Assembly (NCBI GenBank): GCA_007844125.1
Contig: CM017573.1
Location: 372,001 to 436,000, forward strand
Source of the DNA: Sinonovacula constricta
Lineage: Eukaryota; Mollusca; Bivalvia; Cardiida; Solecurtidae
Length of the DNA stretch: 64,000 nucleotides
Direction of reading: 5' to 3'
A program made the translations under genes and the position numbers. Below are positions 14,001 through 23,090 of this stretch, piece after piece (positions within the stretch are counted from its first letter, which is position 1; the number at the start of each line of letters is the position of its first letter). The notes under the pieces were generated by a model, which was not told the DNA's origin, did no database searches, and worked only from the letters and a program-made list of their open reading frames with translations.

Positions 14001-17000
14001 TGTGGCCATTCCAGAGCATGTTTCAAATCAATGTGCATCAAATCTTTAGATTGAATTCTAACATTTAAAAATGTGCAAGATTTGATAAAATAATCATTTT
14101 TAATACTATTTCTGAAGTTGTCAGTACTGCCATTGCTAAAGGTGTCCTTCAAAGATTACAGAAAATAATTTGTATGAGGTTTTTATTTTGTTCAAGTTTC
14201 TAATTAGTTATGCAGTAATTGTCTTAAAATTAATTATTTGTAATTAATCTTAAAGCTTGCTTACCAAATACTAAAACAAGACCATGGGAAGTCCCTACTG
14301 CTATAAGACTGTCAACAGCCTGGAAAAAATAATTCAGCAAAAATTATGGACAACAATGGACAACATGTTGAACACAACAGCACTAATGTGTATGGTTAAA
14401 CAGTATAATTATGACAACTCATCACAATTTTAAACTAAAATGTTGCACCTTATACATTTATCTTCCACAGTACAGAGGACATGGCACTGGTTTTGGGACT
14501 TCGGATCCCAGGCTTGAGCCTAAGACCAGACATGAGATGTTACTGAACTTTATTAAGCATTGCTTCAGGAAGTTGCAACCAAGATACCGGTTCTAGCCAG
14601 GAAGCAGACAATAACAATCAAAATGAATTTTAGACCTTGATTATCTTACTAGGTTTTGTTATCTAACTAGAAAAAATCCAATAATATAATAATATATAAT
14701 AATATATAATGATATATAATGATATATAATATATAATAATATATAATTCCTACATACCATAGCTGTTGGCATCCCAGCATCAACTTTATCCTACAAAAAA
14801 GATGGTAAAATATTTAGAATACTGCAACAAAAACAACTTACATGCTTTTGCACTAAGAACTTGACAGATTGTTTTCTAATCATTCAACTTAAGATAGATA
14901 TTAGATTAATGTATACTTTAATCAGTGTCACAGTCCACTTTTTTCTACTTAAAAAAAAACATAGCCAGGTTTAAGGTCCGAGGTTAAAGAGTTTGACCTT
15001 GAGACCATTTACAAGTCTCTGAATAGCTGACTTTCAAGTATAATTTGAAATCTAACCAATCAGATGCTTGGGGACGATCACAGACTTGAGCTGAAAGATA
15101 TTAATTCTCTGAACCAGAGCTCCAGATTACAAGAATGATTTTATGGCATTTCCTTAATGCCCACTGCAATGTTTATATTACTGTTACTCAATCGACTTGT
15201 ACAAGAGAAGAATTATGGTATATATGAGACAAGGTCAAGGCAAGGTCAATGAGTACTCACAAAATAAGGTTAAGAATTATGGGATATTTATGTATTACTC
15301 CTCTACCTGGATCTCAAATTAAGCATGTGAAACAAGCAGTGCCAACTTGATTGTCATATTATCCCCTCTAAGTGGCAAAGACCTTAAATATGATCTTGAC
15401 CTTGAAGGTTCCACTTGCAAACTATATACATGTGTATGTCACTCAGATGAAGTTTAATTTAACTGTAAAACAAAATAGCAAAGAGAATGCTGAAAAACTA
15501 ATATAGAGTATGAGTAACATTTATAAGGAATAACCTTAAATATGACCCTCAATATAACCTTGAGGATTGCACTTAAAATGTTATGTATTATATGTGTCTA
15601 CATATGCACTGAAGGACAGTGCAACTGCTATATGCCAATCTTTAGGGGCATAAAGAAACTAAATAAATTATCACTAAAAACTATAAATTTAATATAATAA
15701 ACAACAGAAAGGTTTAAACTCACATCTGCAGATTGTAGCTGAGCCGCAATACTTTTTAGTTTACTAGGTTTTAATACAGATCCATGAATGGTTTTGTGTC
15801 GCAATAACCTCTTCTTTCTGAAAAATAAAGGGACATATTTGCACGTTTTAGTAAAAGACCTTTAACTTAACCCTTTCACTCATACAGTTCTCCTAAATAA
15901 CCATATGCCTAATGCATAACCAGATGGCTTATCAGGCCACCTGGCATGCATAGGTAAACTGGTGACAAAGGTACCTCAAGTTCATAGAGCATTATTGGTT
16001 TTGTGTGGGAAGCTGACAGTAGTTATGTTTAAGCTATTTTTTTAAGCTAGAATGAGTTATTTAATCATATTTATGTAATTAAAAAGTTTATTCAGAAATA
16101 ATTTTTCTTTCTGATGATATACTTTTCATGCATTTGAGGTTATATAAATTGTTAGAAGAAAGGTTTGAATAAAACAAAAGAAATATGTCATAGGCAATTT
16201 CTTTATTTTATGTTTGAAATATTCATTAATTGCTATTGTTTTTTATTTAAATAACAACATTTAAATCTGATTCCCCAAAACAGAAAATTCTGACTCAGTG
16301 TCACTACCAAACAAAATATCATAAGCATCAGGCATACTTCTGAAGCAAGATAAAGTGAGACTATCAAAAAATATTATCAAACAATTTGTGTACAAGATCT
16401 TTTTCAATAGGTGTTAACGATGCAGCGATTAGAATGCTAATGAACGAGGCAATCAATTGAAGCTTAAATACCTTCCAAGTTGATCCACAGAGCAATAAAA
16501 CATTTTGCCCCTTTCATTAGTCAGTGGGTTTTATGATCCAATGCTGCCCCGAAGCAACAGGGGGTTCCGGTAAGTCGGCAAAATTTTTCAACATCAAATA
16601 CTTCACTTCCATTTATTGTGAAGGAAGCGGATGTTTATTACATCGGCATACTCGGTTTTTACTGTAAGGCTGACCATGTGAGAGTTGTTGCGGTTTAGAA
16701 ATGGTAAGATTTGCCAGCGAGTGTAAACAATGGAAAATTCCATTTGGGTGCTCTACAAACTTAGCAAATTGTCACAATTTTTTCAGAACAACCCCCCTTT
16801 TTTATTCACTAAATGTATAAATAAAGGCTTAATCTTACTGAATAAAGATAAAAGAAAGACTTTACATGAAGTATTCACTTATGATTTTGCACGTAACTTT
16901 GAGAGCGTAAAATCGCCAAAGCATGAGCCTGACACACAACGCCAAAGATCGCCAAACTATTAGCCTGACGCACAACGCCAAAGATCGCCAAACTATTAGC

Positions 17001-20000
17001 CTGACGCACAACGCCAAAAATCGCCAGACCATGAGTGAAAGGGTTAAATGGATAAATGCTTTTTTTGTTCAACAATAAAATTTGTTATAATAATTGGGCT
17101 ATGACTAGTTACGTGGATAATATGAAACACATGCAAAGAAAACATAACTAGTTACATAAAAGTTTACAGAAAGAGAATTTTTGTTTTGGCTCAGCATATT
17201 CTGAAAAGTGGACTGGTTGTGCATCAATTGCTGCCTGGCTGAGTTCCAACATGACCATGACACAAACCCAGTAACAAGGAAGTTTTCATATTAATCTCCT
17301 TTTTTTATTTTATCCATTAATATACATATAATCAATGCAGTTCTAACTTATTATTTTACTTTTAAAAGTTACTTAGAAATTAATTAATAATCATGTTGAA
17401 ATCAAGACCATATTTTCCTTCTTTTAAGCTTATCATAAGAAACAACACATAAACCCCCAAATGTCAGTAAATGAAAATATAAACAGAAAAGCTAAATACT
17501 TACGAACTGAATATTTTACACATGTGCCATTTTCTCATTCACTAATAACACAAGTACAATATGAGTTGAGTCACATACCCACAAGGCAAGCCAAGAATTT
17601 ATGGGGGAAGTTAGGAGACAGCAAGGATCAAATTAGCAAGAAAATGTGTAAACTCACTGATGGACTCACCGATAGAGAATTGCTTCATGATTAAGAAAGA
17701 TAAGAGACGAGTAACTTTCAGAAAAAAATCTTTTTGTAGACACACTTCACTAAAGGATTATTGATCATACATTTGGACCAAATGTGAATCGCAGATCGCA
17801 TCCTCCTGAATACACGTATATACGAGTAAAAAAAGTACATATATAGTTTATAAAATCTATAATGCGCTACTTTATAAGGCTGAGAGATTTCATGGACCCC
17901 ACCAACAGCTTTATAATAGAGTCTAAATGTCTAATAAAAATTTTAAGTAAAAAAAAAAGGACATAGCTAAACCAAAATTAATTTTAGTGTTACCTGCCCT
18001 TTACAAGTAAGTTCAACATTTAACAGTGAACTAGTATTTCAATCTTGAAGTAAATTTCTCTGACAGTTTAAGATAAATGGAAATAACAAAAAAGGGTAAA
18101 CCAGTGCTAATGCTAATGAAAGGGTCATGACAATAGCACCTCCACCTATTATCTTCCAAAGTGAACCTAAAACTGATGCCATGTAATATGATATCACATG
18201 ATTGTCAACTTGAAAATGCATTTATTAAGGCAACATAATTACAGTTAATTCAGCTTATTTGCAAACATAACTTTCCAGACGCATTAATGCAAAAACTGGA
18301 ATATGCGTTAAACTTAAAATCAATATAGGAGTACCATTTCAATGAGAGTATTTTATTTTCAGTTGCCTCAAATTTGTTTTATTATTAACTCTCAGGCATT
18401 GCGTTTCTATCAGTCAGTCATATATCTATTTTTATTATTAGATAATCAAACATTTTTTTTAAATGTGGTTTGCGAAGTGCTGTTTTCAGATGTTAATTAT
18501 TTATAAAACAAAAGTGAATAAATTTGCATTTTTTATTATGTAAACATTGTTTCTGGGGGTGAGGGTGTCATTTTTATTTAATTTACAAATGCACTTACCT
18601 TAAAAAAAATATATACCTTAGTACCACGCTACTTTGCAAATGCAGAGTAATGTGCTATTAAAATCATCAATGACATCATTAAGAACTGACATTGGTTAAC
18701 CTTTGCAAGAACTTGTGAAAATCATCTGTAAGATGCAATAGAAAGCATGCCATTGTCAGTAGACTTAACTGAGTAAACCAAACAGGCTGCAGAACATGCA
18801 GTTGACACAGATTAGCGATTGTGTTTGCTAATCTCCTGGAAAAGGTGCGAAAAATGCTCCAATGATAAACTAATTGGAGAGTTTCAGCAGACAGGTGAGC
18901 AGCAGTAGATGATGTTTATAATCTTAATCAGGCTGACACCTTACGCATATAGCCATTAATTTTGAAAGTAATTTAAGAAGTAAAGATTTGATGTTTGAAT
19001 ATTTTATTGCATAAAAAAGAATACGTGTATAACAGTTTATTGATTGACTGGAATCAACTGTATAACCATCTGCCATTTTTCCATTCTCTTCTAAAAGCAT
19101 CAAACCAAGTGATGAAATAAGGGAAAGAATAAAAGATTTTATTAAGCTCTGGTAGAGCTGTTTGAGGGGAAAGTTGGCAGAGAATTCCTAAAGATTCAAG
19201 ATATCACGGAAGATCAATGCAAATAAGGCTGATAGCTACATAAGTCAGCTAGAAGGCATGAAAAGTGTTGAAAGTAAAATAAAACTCCACTCTACAATAC
19301 AATGCTTTAATAAGAAGCAAAATCATCAACAGACTTGCAAAAACATATTTCCTCCTTTTCTTTATATATATGAAAGTACCAACAAGGGAGATACCCATTA
19401 CAAGTTTTTAATTTTCAAAAATGGGTGTTACATACTTCTCTTTCCTTGGTCTGTCCTGCAAAGAGCTTTCTTGACTAGAGAGCGACACGGTATCAACAGA
19501 CTGTGAGTCTTTGAACATCTGAATGGAGGATGGAATGGAGAGGTCATCTTCTTCCAAAACAGAGGCAGTCTCCTCTTCATTAAGAATACTCTCTAAAGTG
19601 GGAGGTGTGTCGATTTCTGGCAGGTCACCTTCGAATTCAGTGTCATCAAACTATAATAGAAAAATTTCATCATTCAAATATACAGTTTGATTTAAATTAA
19701 TATCTATCTTGCAAATATGCACTGAATTCTATTAACAACCCCATATATATTTATAATGATATGTAGCAGATTCATATGTACCTCATGCTTTTTAAACACA
19801 TCCCCCTTTTTAAACAAACACATATAAAAATCTTCTAGCAAGAAAATATTTTTCTGTTATATTTTAAATGCCTTCAATACCACTTTAGTATAGCCTAAAT
19901 GCCCTAATTGCTGTTGGAATTAATGTAAGTGCTTATATATATACAAAGTAAATGTTGTATATTAAATTAATAAATATTTGCATGTAATCACTAAAACAGA

Positions 20001-21809
20001 AAAAGTTGTTTACATTTGGGGAAGTGCATTTTTTTTCAAACGCTGCTACAAAGAAAATTCTCTCAAGCTGCTTTCTTATTTAATTTGATGTAGCGCTGAC
20101 ACTTAATTGATCAGTGTTGTATTTCAGATCAAGGAAATGTGTTGACTTACTGGTAGATAAGCAGTGAGCAGACAACTGCCCACAGTTTTTAACAGTTTGA
20201 CTGGAATACAGCAGGCAGATTATAATTATATAGATTAGATTGGTAAGTACATTTATTTTCCCATAGCATCAGTATGCATATAATTATGAATGACACACTA
20301 AATGATACCCTGGCAGTGTTCAAACTAGCTTTGCTCCAAGGTGGGGAGGGCCCTCTGGGCCCATGGCCTCGAAAAAAGGAGGCACTACAGAAACAAGAGG
20401 AGCCATAATCACAAAAAAACAAAATAATAAACATTGACCTTAAAAAAATAAGGCTTATTGGCGACACACATGATTTTGAAATCTAAAAATAACACTTGCT
20501 GCTCTTGTTAAAGCCCCTTCTGTGATCACAAATAAACAATCAGCACTAGCAGAACCTAATTAATTTTAGCTTCACATCATTTTCATTCACATCAAAAATT
20601 ACACTATGCATTTCCTCAGCAAATCTCAGACAGGCATGTGGAATTGTCACATGAATATAATGACTCTATATCGTGATATTTATGCAGCTTCAGGTTAAGA
20701 CACAAATCATACTTCAATGTTTCAAATTTCTACTTAAACAAACCAACATACAGATCGTATAACAAAAATAATTGTTATTCTGTCAAAAACTGACTACATG
20801 ACCATTATCAAGTTAGATTCGTCCAGTTTATATCCATCTTTGAGTGAACATAATTTGCCATGGCATGTGACGTTCCCAGAAAAAATGTTTGATAAAATGT
20901 GCATAAAAGTTGACCTTATTGCTTGAAGGTTTTAATTGTGAAAAATTTACAAATGTTTGTTATTGTCATCCATCGGCCATTTGCATTGAAATAATCGCCT
21001 CTTCTGTAGAGAATCTGGTTAAACTATGCGATGGACTGGGACAAAAAGAGCGGAGAGAAGTGGAAATCGCTCTTTGATGCGGGCAAGACAGATTGGCCCA
21101 ATGGATGCTAAGGGATGCACCCAAATAAATTCCATGGACTCTAGATTGACGCTGCTCCTGTGGCGTAGTGGTAGAGTTGTGGACTTGTTACTTCTCTGAT
21201 TGCTCGTCTCCAACCATATGGGTTCTAGTCAAGTTCTATGCAAAACACTTAATGTGGCAAGGTAAAAAACTGTAAAGTGTTGTTTAGCTTATCCGTGTTT
21301 TCATAATAATTCATAATTTTGAAAAAAATGTGGAAGAAATGAATGGTGGACATCGGTCAATTTAGCTTGTAAAATTTACTGGACCAACAGAGATTTTGGT
21401 GGACTCAGGCCGCGATCCACGGGGTTTTGATGAAGACTGCAATAGAGAAAGCTCTTTCTTGAATTGTATTACAGTTTAGCTGAAGTTTCTCTTCCTTAAT
21501 TTATTTTGAATGAGCCTTATTTTCAAAATGATTGGCTACATGCTGCGCTGATGGTGTCACGGAAAACCGGCCTGATTTTATTCTGTCATTCCCCACCCAC
21601 AAAACTTGAAAAAAGCACTCCCACCAATTGCAAAAAGCACAAAAAGTGAATTGTGCGAGCAGAAAACAATTACAGACTTGCAGTTTAAAAAACATTAGCA
21701 GTAAATTATTTTTATTATTCATTCAATATAATCCAGTAAATGGGCATGTCACCTCGAAATCAAAGTTGACTTCGGATTTTGTTCCGACTTTTCCGTCATC
21801 GTCGGCCAT
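1971..21809 (-). CDS. VPS8: VPS8, CORVET complex subunit (N-terminal half, 22 exons, 3' part outside window)
   Basis: VPS8 is the CORVET-specific subunit that binds Rab5-type GTPases and tethers early endosomes before fusion. Exons in transcript order are 21753..21809, 19436..19650, 15724..15817, 14758..14790, 14265..14319, 13774..13898, 12797..12883, 12035..12102, 11358..11408, 10497..10599, 9199..9378, 8344..8424, 7621..7704, 7128..7214, 5815..5925, 5451..5588, 4901..4993, 3724..3770, 3254..3476, 3038..3148 (possibly alternative), 2552..2693 and 1971..2086. All have AG/GT borders on the minus strand and keep one open frame of about 767 codons. Family landmarks recalled from human VPS8 include DKVDAGMPTAM, IAVGTSHGLVLVF, GVRTCESKCLFSG, EGKAKAVVGLSG, KGTFLECLEPYI and VYISCCLAGRAYP. 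Residues about 120-480 form the WD40-like propeller; later exons form the alpha-solenoid. The C-terminal half, including the expected RING finger, lies beyond position 1. Confidence 0.93.
2552..2693 (-). CDS. VPS8: VPS8 exon 21
   Basis: 142 nt. VVMLCWSHGLYDAIIYVYNQ then GMMDYITPLEELL, matching the LCWENRLYDAMIYVYNRG region of vertebrate VPS8. Acceptor TTGTTGCAG, donor GTTAGT, phase 1. Confidence 0.96.
2730..2903. mobile_element. Foldback hairpin (MITE-like)
   Basis: A 174-bp near-perfect inverted repeat in the VPS8 intron between exons 20 and 21. The left arm starts TACATATCTGCATGTAA and the right arm ends with its complement; ACTGAAGTGTCCAATAC is mirrored by GTATTGGACACTTCAGT. A loop of roughly 40 bp separates the arms. 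The two overlapping antisense ORFs here are artefacts of the palindrome. Confidence 0.85.
3038..3148 (-). CDS. VPS8: VPS8 candidate 37-codon cassette exon
   Basis: 111 nt, open, phase 0 in and out, with a strong acceptor (poly-T then CCAG) and GTAAGA donor. It encodes LIKDFLRTFEQK through GFQHL. Vertebrate VPS8 joins the sequence of exon 19 directly to that of exon 21 (DIHH to VVMLCW), so this is an insertion and may be alternatively spliced. Its start resembles the VMKDFVVHYEEK segment of exon 19, suggesting an old partial duplication. It could also be a chance open stretch in an intron. Confidence 0.55.
3254..3476 (-). CDS. VPS8: VPS8 exon 19
   Basis: 223 nt, 74 complete codons, solenoid. 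Contains KGTFLECLEPYIINDKL and the VEACVIHMDVMSLDIHH end. Donor GTAAGT, phase 0. Its last 34 codons resemble the following 37-codon exon. Confidence 0.95.
3724..3770 (-). CDS. VPS8: VPS8 exon 18
   Basis: 47 nt encoding NIVPVCVEYCLCLDR, matching the PVIVDYCLLLQR region of vertebrate VPS8. Acceptor AATTTCAG, donor GTAAGT, phase 2. Confidence 0.93.
4020..4205 (-). mobile_element. SINE family 2 (tRNA-derived), minus-strand copy
   Basis: Read on the minus strand this starts AAGGGGCACCTGTGGTAGAG (A-box-like), has a B-box-like GGGTTTGAGTC, and ends in the family tail with CAGACATTTG/AAGTCTTCC motifs, CATAATTGTGTCAG and an A/C-rich end. The same body recurs many times in the window. Confidence 0.7.
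4425..4560 (-). mobile_element. SINE family 2, 3' fragment, minus strand
   Basis: Shares the GGTCTTCCAGCTGGCCTGCA, CAAACATTTGTCTGG and CATAATTGG tail segments with the other copies; the tRNA-like head is missing. Confidence 0.65.
4901..4993 (-). CDS. VPS8: VPS8 exon 17
   Basis: 93 nt, 31 codons, helical: LLELLFEYVDLAMTNFCPEK then GKLEELEDYYQ. Acceptor ATTTCACAG, donor GTTTGT (weak). Confidence 0.9.
5451..5588 (-). CDS. VPS8: VPS8 exon 16
   Basis: 138 nt, 46 codons, opening the solenoid: RIDVLRKENRYQDALALALS then FYEGKAKAVVGLSG. The EGKAKAVVGLSG motif is strongly conserved. Donor GTGAGT. Confidence 0.96.
5640..5812. repeat. Imperfect ATC/ACC microsatellite
   Basis: A run of ATC, ACC and CAC triplets beside the 3' end of VPS8 exon 15. 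The antisense valine-rich ORF over it is a repeat artefact. Confidence 0.8.
5815..5925 (-). CDS. VPS8: VPS8 exon 15
   Basis: 111 nt, 37 codons: AYAGDHACYQTIVNHGGQLF then LLGTKTIHVYTVRTWRE, the last propeller strands. Acceptor ATACACAG, donor GTCAGT. Confidence 0.95.
5955..6250 (-). mobile_element. SINE family 1 (tRNA-derived), minus-strand copy
   Basis: On the minus strand: tRNA-like head GACCTGGTAGCGCAATCGAT, then TAGTAGTGGTATAGCTTTC, AGGGTATTTCCACGACTGG, GTATCATGCCAAGTGTTC and the tail TGTTGGTGGGACAATAAAC. It aligns along its length with the plus copy at 59943 and the minus copy at 7924. Confidence 0.85.
6320..6450 (+). mobile_element. Degenerate SINE family 1 head
   Basis: GGTTCAAACCCCAGGCCCGA followed by TAGCAAAGTC resembles the B-box and downstream segment of family 1. 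It is strongly decayed, and its boundaries are approximate. Confidence 0.4.
7128..7214 (-). CDS. VPS8: VPS8 exon 14
   Basis: 87 nt. TIDISEVQLIYN then FKSLATGGNVSQAL; the LATGGNVSQAL motif is a family signature. Donor GTCAGT. Confidence 0.95.
7621..7704 (-). CDS. VPS8: VPS8 exon 13
   Basis: 84 nt. WMNTRTLVTTDTTEKMHVID followed by VRSEEELQ matches the family motif of a tryptophan-started blade with HVID. Acceptor ATATTTCAG, donor GTAGAT. Confidence 0.93.
7924..8141 (-). mobile_element. SINE family 1, 5'-truncated minus-strand copy
   Basis: Contains the family tail (TTATTGTCCCACCAACAGTA on the plus strand), the GGAGATGGTTTCCACTTGAA segment, CATGATACCACAACCAGTCA and CCAACCAGTCGTGGAACTAC, ending in AGCTATACCACTACC. 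The tRNA head is absent. Confidence 0.85.
8344..8424 (-). CDS. VPS8: VPS8 exon 12
   Basis: 81 nt, 27 codons from VVCVSAQDIRCTALQKISVP to NIS. Acceptor TGTTGCAG, donor GTAAGT, phase 0. The sequence diverges from vertebrates more than its neighbours do. Confidence 0.88.
8625..8770 (-). mobile_element. SINE family 2, 3' fragment, minus strand
   Basis: Plus-strand ACATAATTATGGTCATAGTA followed by GTCCAGCTACCA and a diverged body is the complement of the family 2 tail, decayed. Confidence 0.5.
9071..9131 (-). pseudogene. Decayed partial copy of VPS8 exon 11
   Basis: On the minus strand this 61-nt stretch reads like VIDPVLTFARESTIFF, closely matching the 3' third of exon 11 (VIDPVLAFARESTIFF), and ends at a GTATGT donor. 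One extra base shifts the end relative to exon 11, and the only nearby AG acceptor would put TGA first in frame. It is a relic of a local tandem duplication. Confidence 0.75.
9199..9378 (-). CDS. VPS8: VPS8 exon 11
   Basis: 180 nt, 60 codons, containing LPLLAWQFVVIQ and VIDPVLAFARESTIFFHQ. A decayed copy of its 3' third lies about 70 bp downstream on the minus strand (9071..9131). Donor GTAGAA. Confidence 0.93.
10497..10599 (-). CDS. VPS8: VPS8 exon 10
   Basis: 103 nt encoding RGEVCVIEPLHMNVTIKDHP followed by MQDVSVLAMASLSK. Acceptor TTATACAG, donor GTAAAT, phase 0. Confidence 0.94.
11358..11408 (-). CDS. VPS8: VPS8 exon 9
   Basis: 51 nt encoding KRLIGVRTCESKCLFSG, a nearly invariant VPS8 motif. 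Acceptor TTTTTTTCAG, donor GTGAGT, phase 2. Confidence 0.95.
11505..11650 (-). mobile_element. SINE family 2, 3' fragment, minus strand
   Basis: Plus-strand ACACAATTATGGTCATTAAA, GTCCAGCTATT and GACATCAGACATATGTCTGG form the complement of the family tail. A further head-like remnant may extend to about 11870. Confidence 0.65.
12035..12102 (-). CDS. VPS8: VPS8 exon 8
   Basis: 68 nt encoding FTDSLVLAVCSDSGGSVFEL and EF. The SDSGGSVFEL motif matches the family. Donor GTAAGT, phase 2. Confidence 0.94.
12797..12883 (-). CDS. VPS8: VPS8 exon 7
   Basis: 87 nt, 29 codons. ITMWDLTSGKLIRTITDAHP contains a clear WD dipeptide of a WD40 blade. Acceptor TTCCGTCAG, donor GTATAG. Confidence 0.95.
13774..13898 (-). 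CDS. VPS8: VPS8 exon 6
   Basis: 125 nt, from DPKQTLKWCLGSTAVG through GAVSALSFNKDCTRLLSGF to ARGQ. Propeller blade ending at a GTGGAT donor, phase 0. Confidence 0.94.
14265..14319 (-). CDS. VPS8: VPS8 exon 5
   Basis: 55 nt encoding AVDSLIAVGTSHGLVLVF, the first WD40-like blade. Acceptor TTTTTTCCAG, donor GTAAGC, ends in phase 1. Confidence 0.94.
14685..14750. repeat. AT-rich microsatellite (ATAATATATA-type)
   Basis: Imperfect ATAATATATA and ATGATATATA units directly downstream (minus strand) of the 33-nt exon 4 donor. Confidence 0.9.
14758..14790 (-). CDS. VPS8: VPS8 exon 4 (33-nt micro-exon)
   Basis: Eleven codons, DKVDAGMPTAM, a motif conserved in animal VPS8 just before the first propeller blade. 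Acceptor TTTTTTGTAG, donor GTATGT. It is too short for ORF-based prediction and was found by homology and phase. Confidence 0.92.
15724..15817 (-). CDS. VPS8: VPS8 exon 3
   Basis: 94 nt. Basic KKRLLRHK segment leading into GSVLKPSKLKSIAAQLQSAD, the strand entering the propeller. Acceptor TTTTTCAG, donor GTGAGT, ends in phase 0. Confidence 0.9.
15871..17043. mobile_element. Non-autonomous TTAA element with terminal inverted repeats (piggyBac-like)
   Basis: Left end TTAA + CCCTTTCACTCAT (TTAA at 15867..15870) and right end ATGAGTGAAAGGG + TTAA (TTAA at 17044..17047) are exact inverted complements. Flanking TTAA and a terminal CCC fit the piggyBac superfamily. The 1.17-kb interior has no credible transposase frame, so it would depend on an enzyme supplied elsewhere. 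It lies in the VPS8 intron between exons 2 and 3. Confidence 0.8.
16910..17035. repeat. 35-bp tandem repeat inside the TTAA element
   Basis: Three to four units of the form AAGATCGCCAAACTATTAGC + CTGACGCACAACGCC next to the right terminal repeat. GC-rich compared with the surroundings. Confidence 0.85.
17048..19435. other. VPS8 intron 2 remainder, nothing recognised
   Basis: AT-rich sequence with no exon, RNA gene or repeat family I could identify. Short ORFs here lack homology and splice context. Confidence 0.6.
19436..19650 (-). CDS. VPS8: VPS8 exon 2 (acidic, low-complexity N-terminal region)
   Basis: 215 nt, open, starting FDDTEFEGDLPEIDTPP after a TATTATAG acceptor and ending in a GTATGT donor (phase 2). 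It is rich in Asp, Glu and Ser and encodes the disordered region before the propeller. The phase matches exon 3 exactly. Confidence 0.85.
19651..21752. other. VPS8 intron 1
   Basis: Two kilobases of intron. Apart from a SINE family 2 head at about 21155, I see no exon. A short GC-rich patch near 20340 (GGGAGGGCCCTCTGGGCCCA) is unexplained. Confidence 0.6.
21155..21265 (+). mobile_element. SINE family 2, 5' (tRNA-like) part
   Basis: CTCCTGTGGCGTAGTGGTAG resembles a Pol III A-box region, with GGGTTCTAGTCAAGTTC as a degenerate B-box. The 3' tail is not clear. Confidence 0.55.
21753..21809 (-). CDS. VPS8: VPS8 exon 1 (start codon, 19 codons)
   Basis: Begins MADDDGKVG and ends NFDFE at a GTGACA donor, phase 0. 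The start is chosen because it is the first ATG in the frame that joins the acidic exon 2, and it lies next to the candidate promoter. The stretch is acidic, as expected for the disordered N-terminus. Confidence 0.8.
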
Positions 21810-22138
21810 GATTATAAATTATACCTGCAGGAATAAAACGAACTTCAAATATAGTGAATATGATGCAAATGTTGTTTAGTTATTGAGTATTAAATAAAAA
21901 TATCGAAATATGTATAACATTAATTACTCCATACGAAATTGAGTAGAACAACTAATAATTTAAGTAAAAGTCCGTTTCATAAATTTCTATAAATTAAACA
22001 ACCAACAAATGACCAATCAAATTACACCGGAAGTTACTGTAACTGTCCGTTGCGATTGTAAACATTCAGCGACAAGTGCGCGTTGTATATTTCTTTAGTG
22101 CACGCGTTATTTTTGTCGATTGAACGACTAACTGACTT
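21810..22138. promoter_or_regulatory. Head-to-head promoter region of VPS8 (minus) and NME8 (plus)
   Basis: The stretch between the VPS8 start codon and the first plausible plus-strand donor is richer in CpG than its surroundings (GTGCGCGTTG, CACGCGTT). It carries an ETS/GABP-type ACCGGAAGT at 22026..22034. GTTGCGATTGTAAAC at 22049..22063 loosely resembles an RFX X-box, which would suit a ciliary gene but is a weak match. Start sites are inferred, not seen. Confidence 0.5.
22070..22138 (+). other. NME8: Candidate non-coding first exon of NME8
   Basis: A GC-richer segment ending CTGACTT|GTAAGT gives a near-consensus donor at 22139. It could splice to the coding exon acceptor at 26788. There is no ATG in a useful frame, so it would be 5' UTR. 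Its start is arbitrary. Confidence 0.4.
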
Positions 22139-22550
22139 GTAAGTATACCTTTTTATACATGTTTCTAACTTTTGTTACTTTTGCACACAGCATGTTTGCA
22201 ATCATACTGTTGACTAATCAGATTTTACTAAATGCTACTCACATAAAGAAGTTGAAATTTTACGGGTGCAGCCTTCGTAGCCATAGGCTTATGGCTTTAA
22301 TGTTTCTCACAAATATTTTTATTAGCTGATCTTACACTTCTTATATATATCGCTCAGCCTTCTTTTCATGTTTCAGATAAGGACATATTTTATCCAAAAT
22401 GCACAATTCAAGAGACATTGTCAAGACATATCACTTTCGTTTCTAAGGTTGGTTAATAGGAAACACATGCCCTACTGTACACATAAAAAAATGAATGCAC
22501 TGGACACACAGTGATTTTAAGTACTTTAGAATAGCAGTCACAGGATAAAA

Positions 22551-23090
22551 ATTGGTTTATATAAACTGCCAACCATATTTTTGTTTAGATAAACTATCTG
22601 TCTCAACCTATACATCTCCTCTTTCAGTGTATTGGAAGTTCATAAGCAGAAGTTTAAGGGTCATGAAAACAGAGACTGGTGTGACCCACTTAAGAGCCGG
22701 CTAGTAGGTCACAGTGGCCATATGCTTGTGATCACTTGTACCATCAGTCCTACATGTAATAGAGGATATTTGAAGCATTTTTATAAACACAAGATAATAT
22801 GGTTGGATATAACAATGTAAACATCTCTCATCATGTGACATATCACACTTGTCATCATAATAACCATCACCTTAATTACTCTTAAATATAGCTACTTGGT
22901 TAGTAGGTCTATTCCTTGACATGTTACTCTCCAGACACCATGGCCTCTCAGCTGGTTTATATAAACTGCCGACCATTTATTTGTTTTAGATGGACTATCG
23001 CCTCTCAACCTATGCAATTCCTTTTTTAGTGTAGTGAAAAATTTATAAGTAGAAGGTTAAAGGTCAAGTAAAAGAGACTGGTTTAAGTCC
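22551..23090. repeat. Direct repeat pair of about 140 bp
   Basis: 22551..22690 and 22953..23090 share TGGTTTATATAAACTGCC, a TTTTTGTTTAGAT-like stretch, TCTCAACCTAT, CAGTGTA/TAGTGTA, an AAGCAGAAG/AAGTAGAAG segment and GAGACTGGT. They look like two diverged copies of one element inside the first NME8 intron. Confidence 0.65.
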
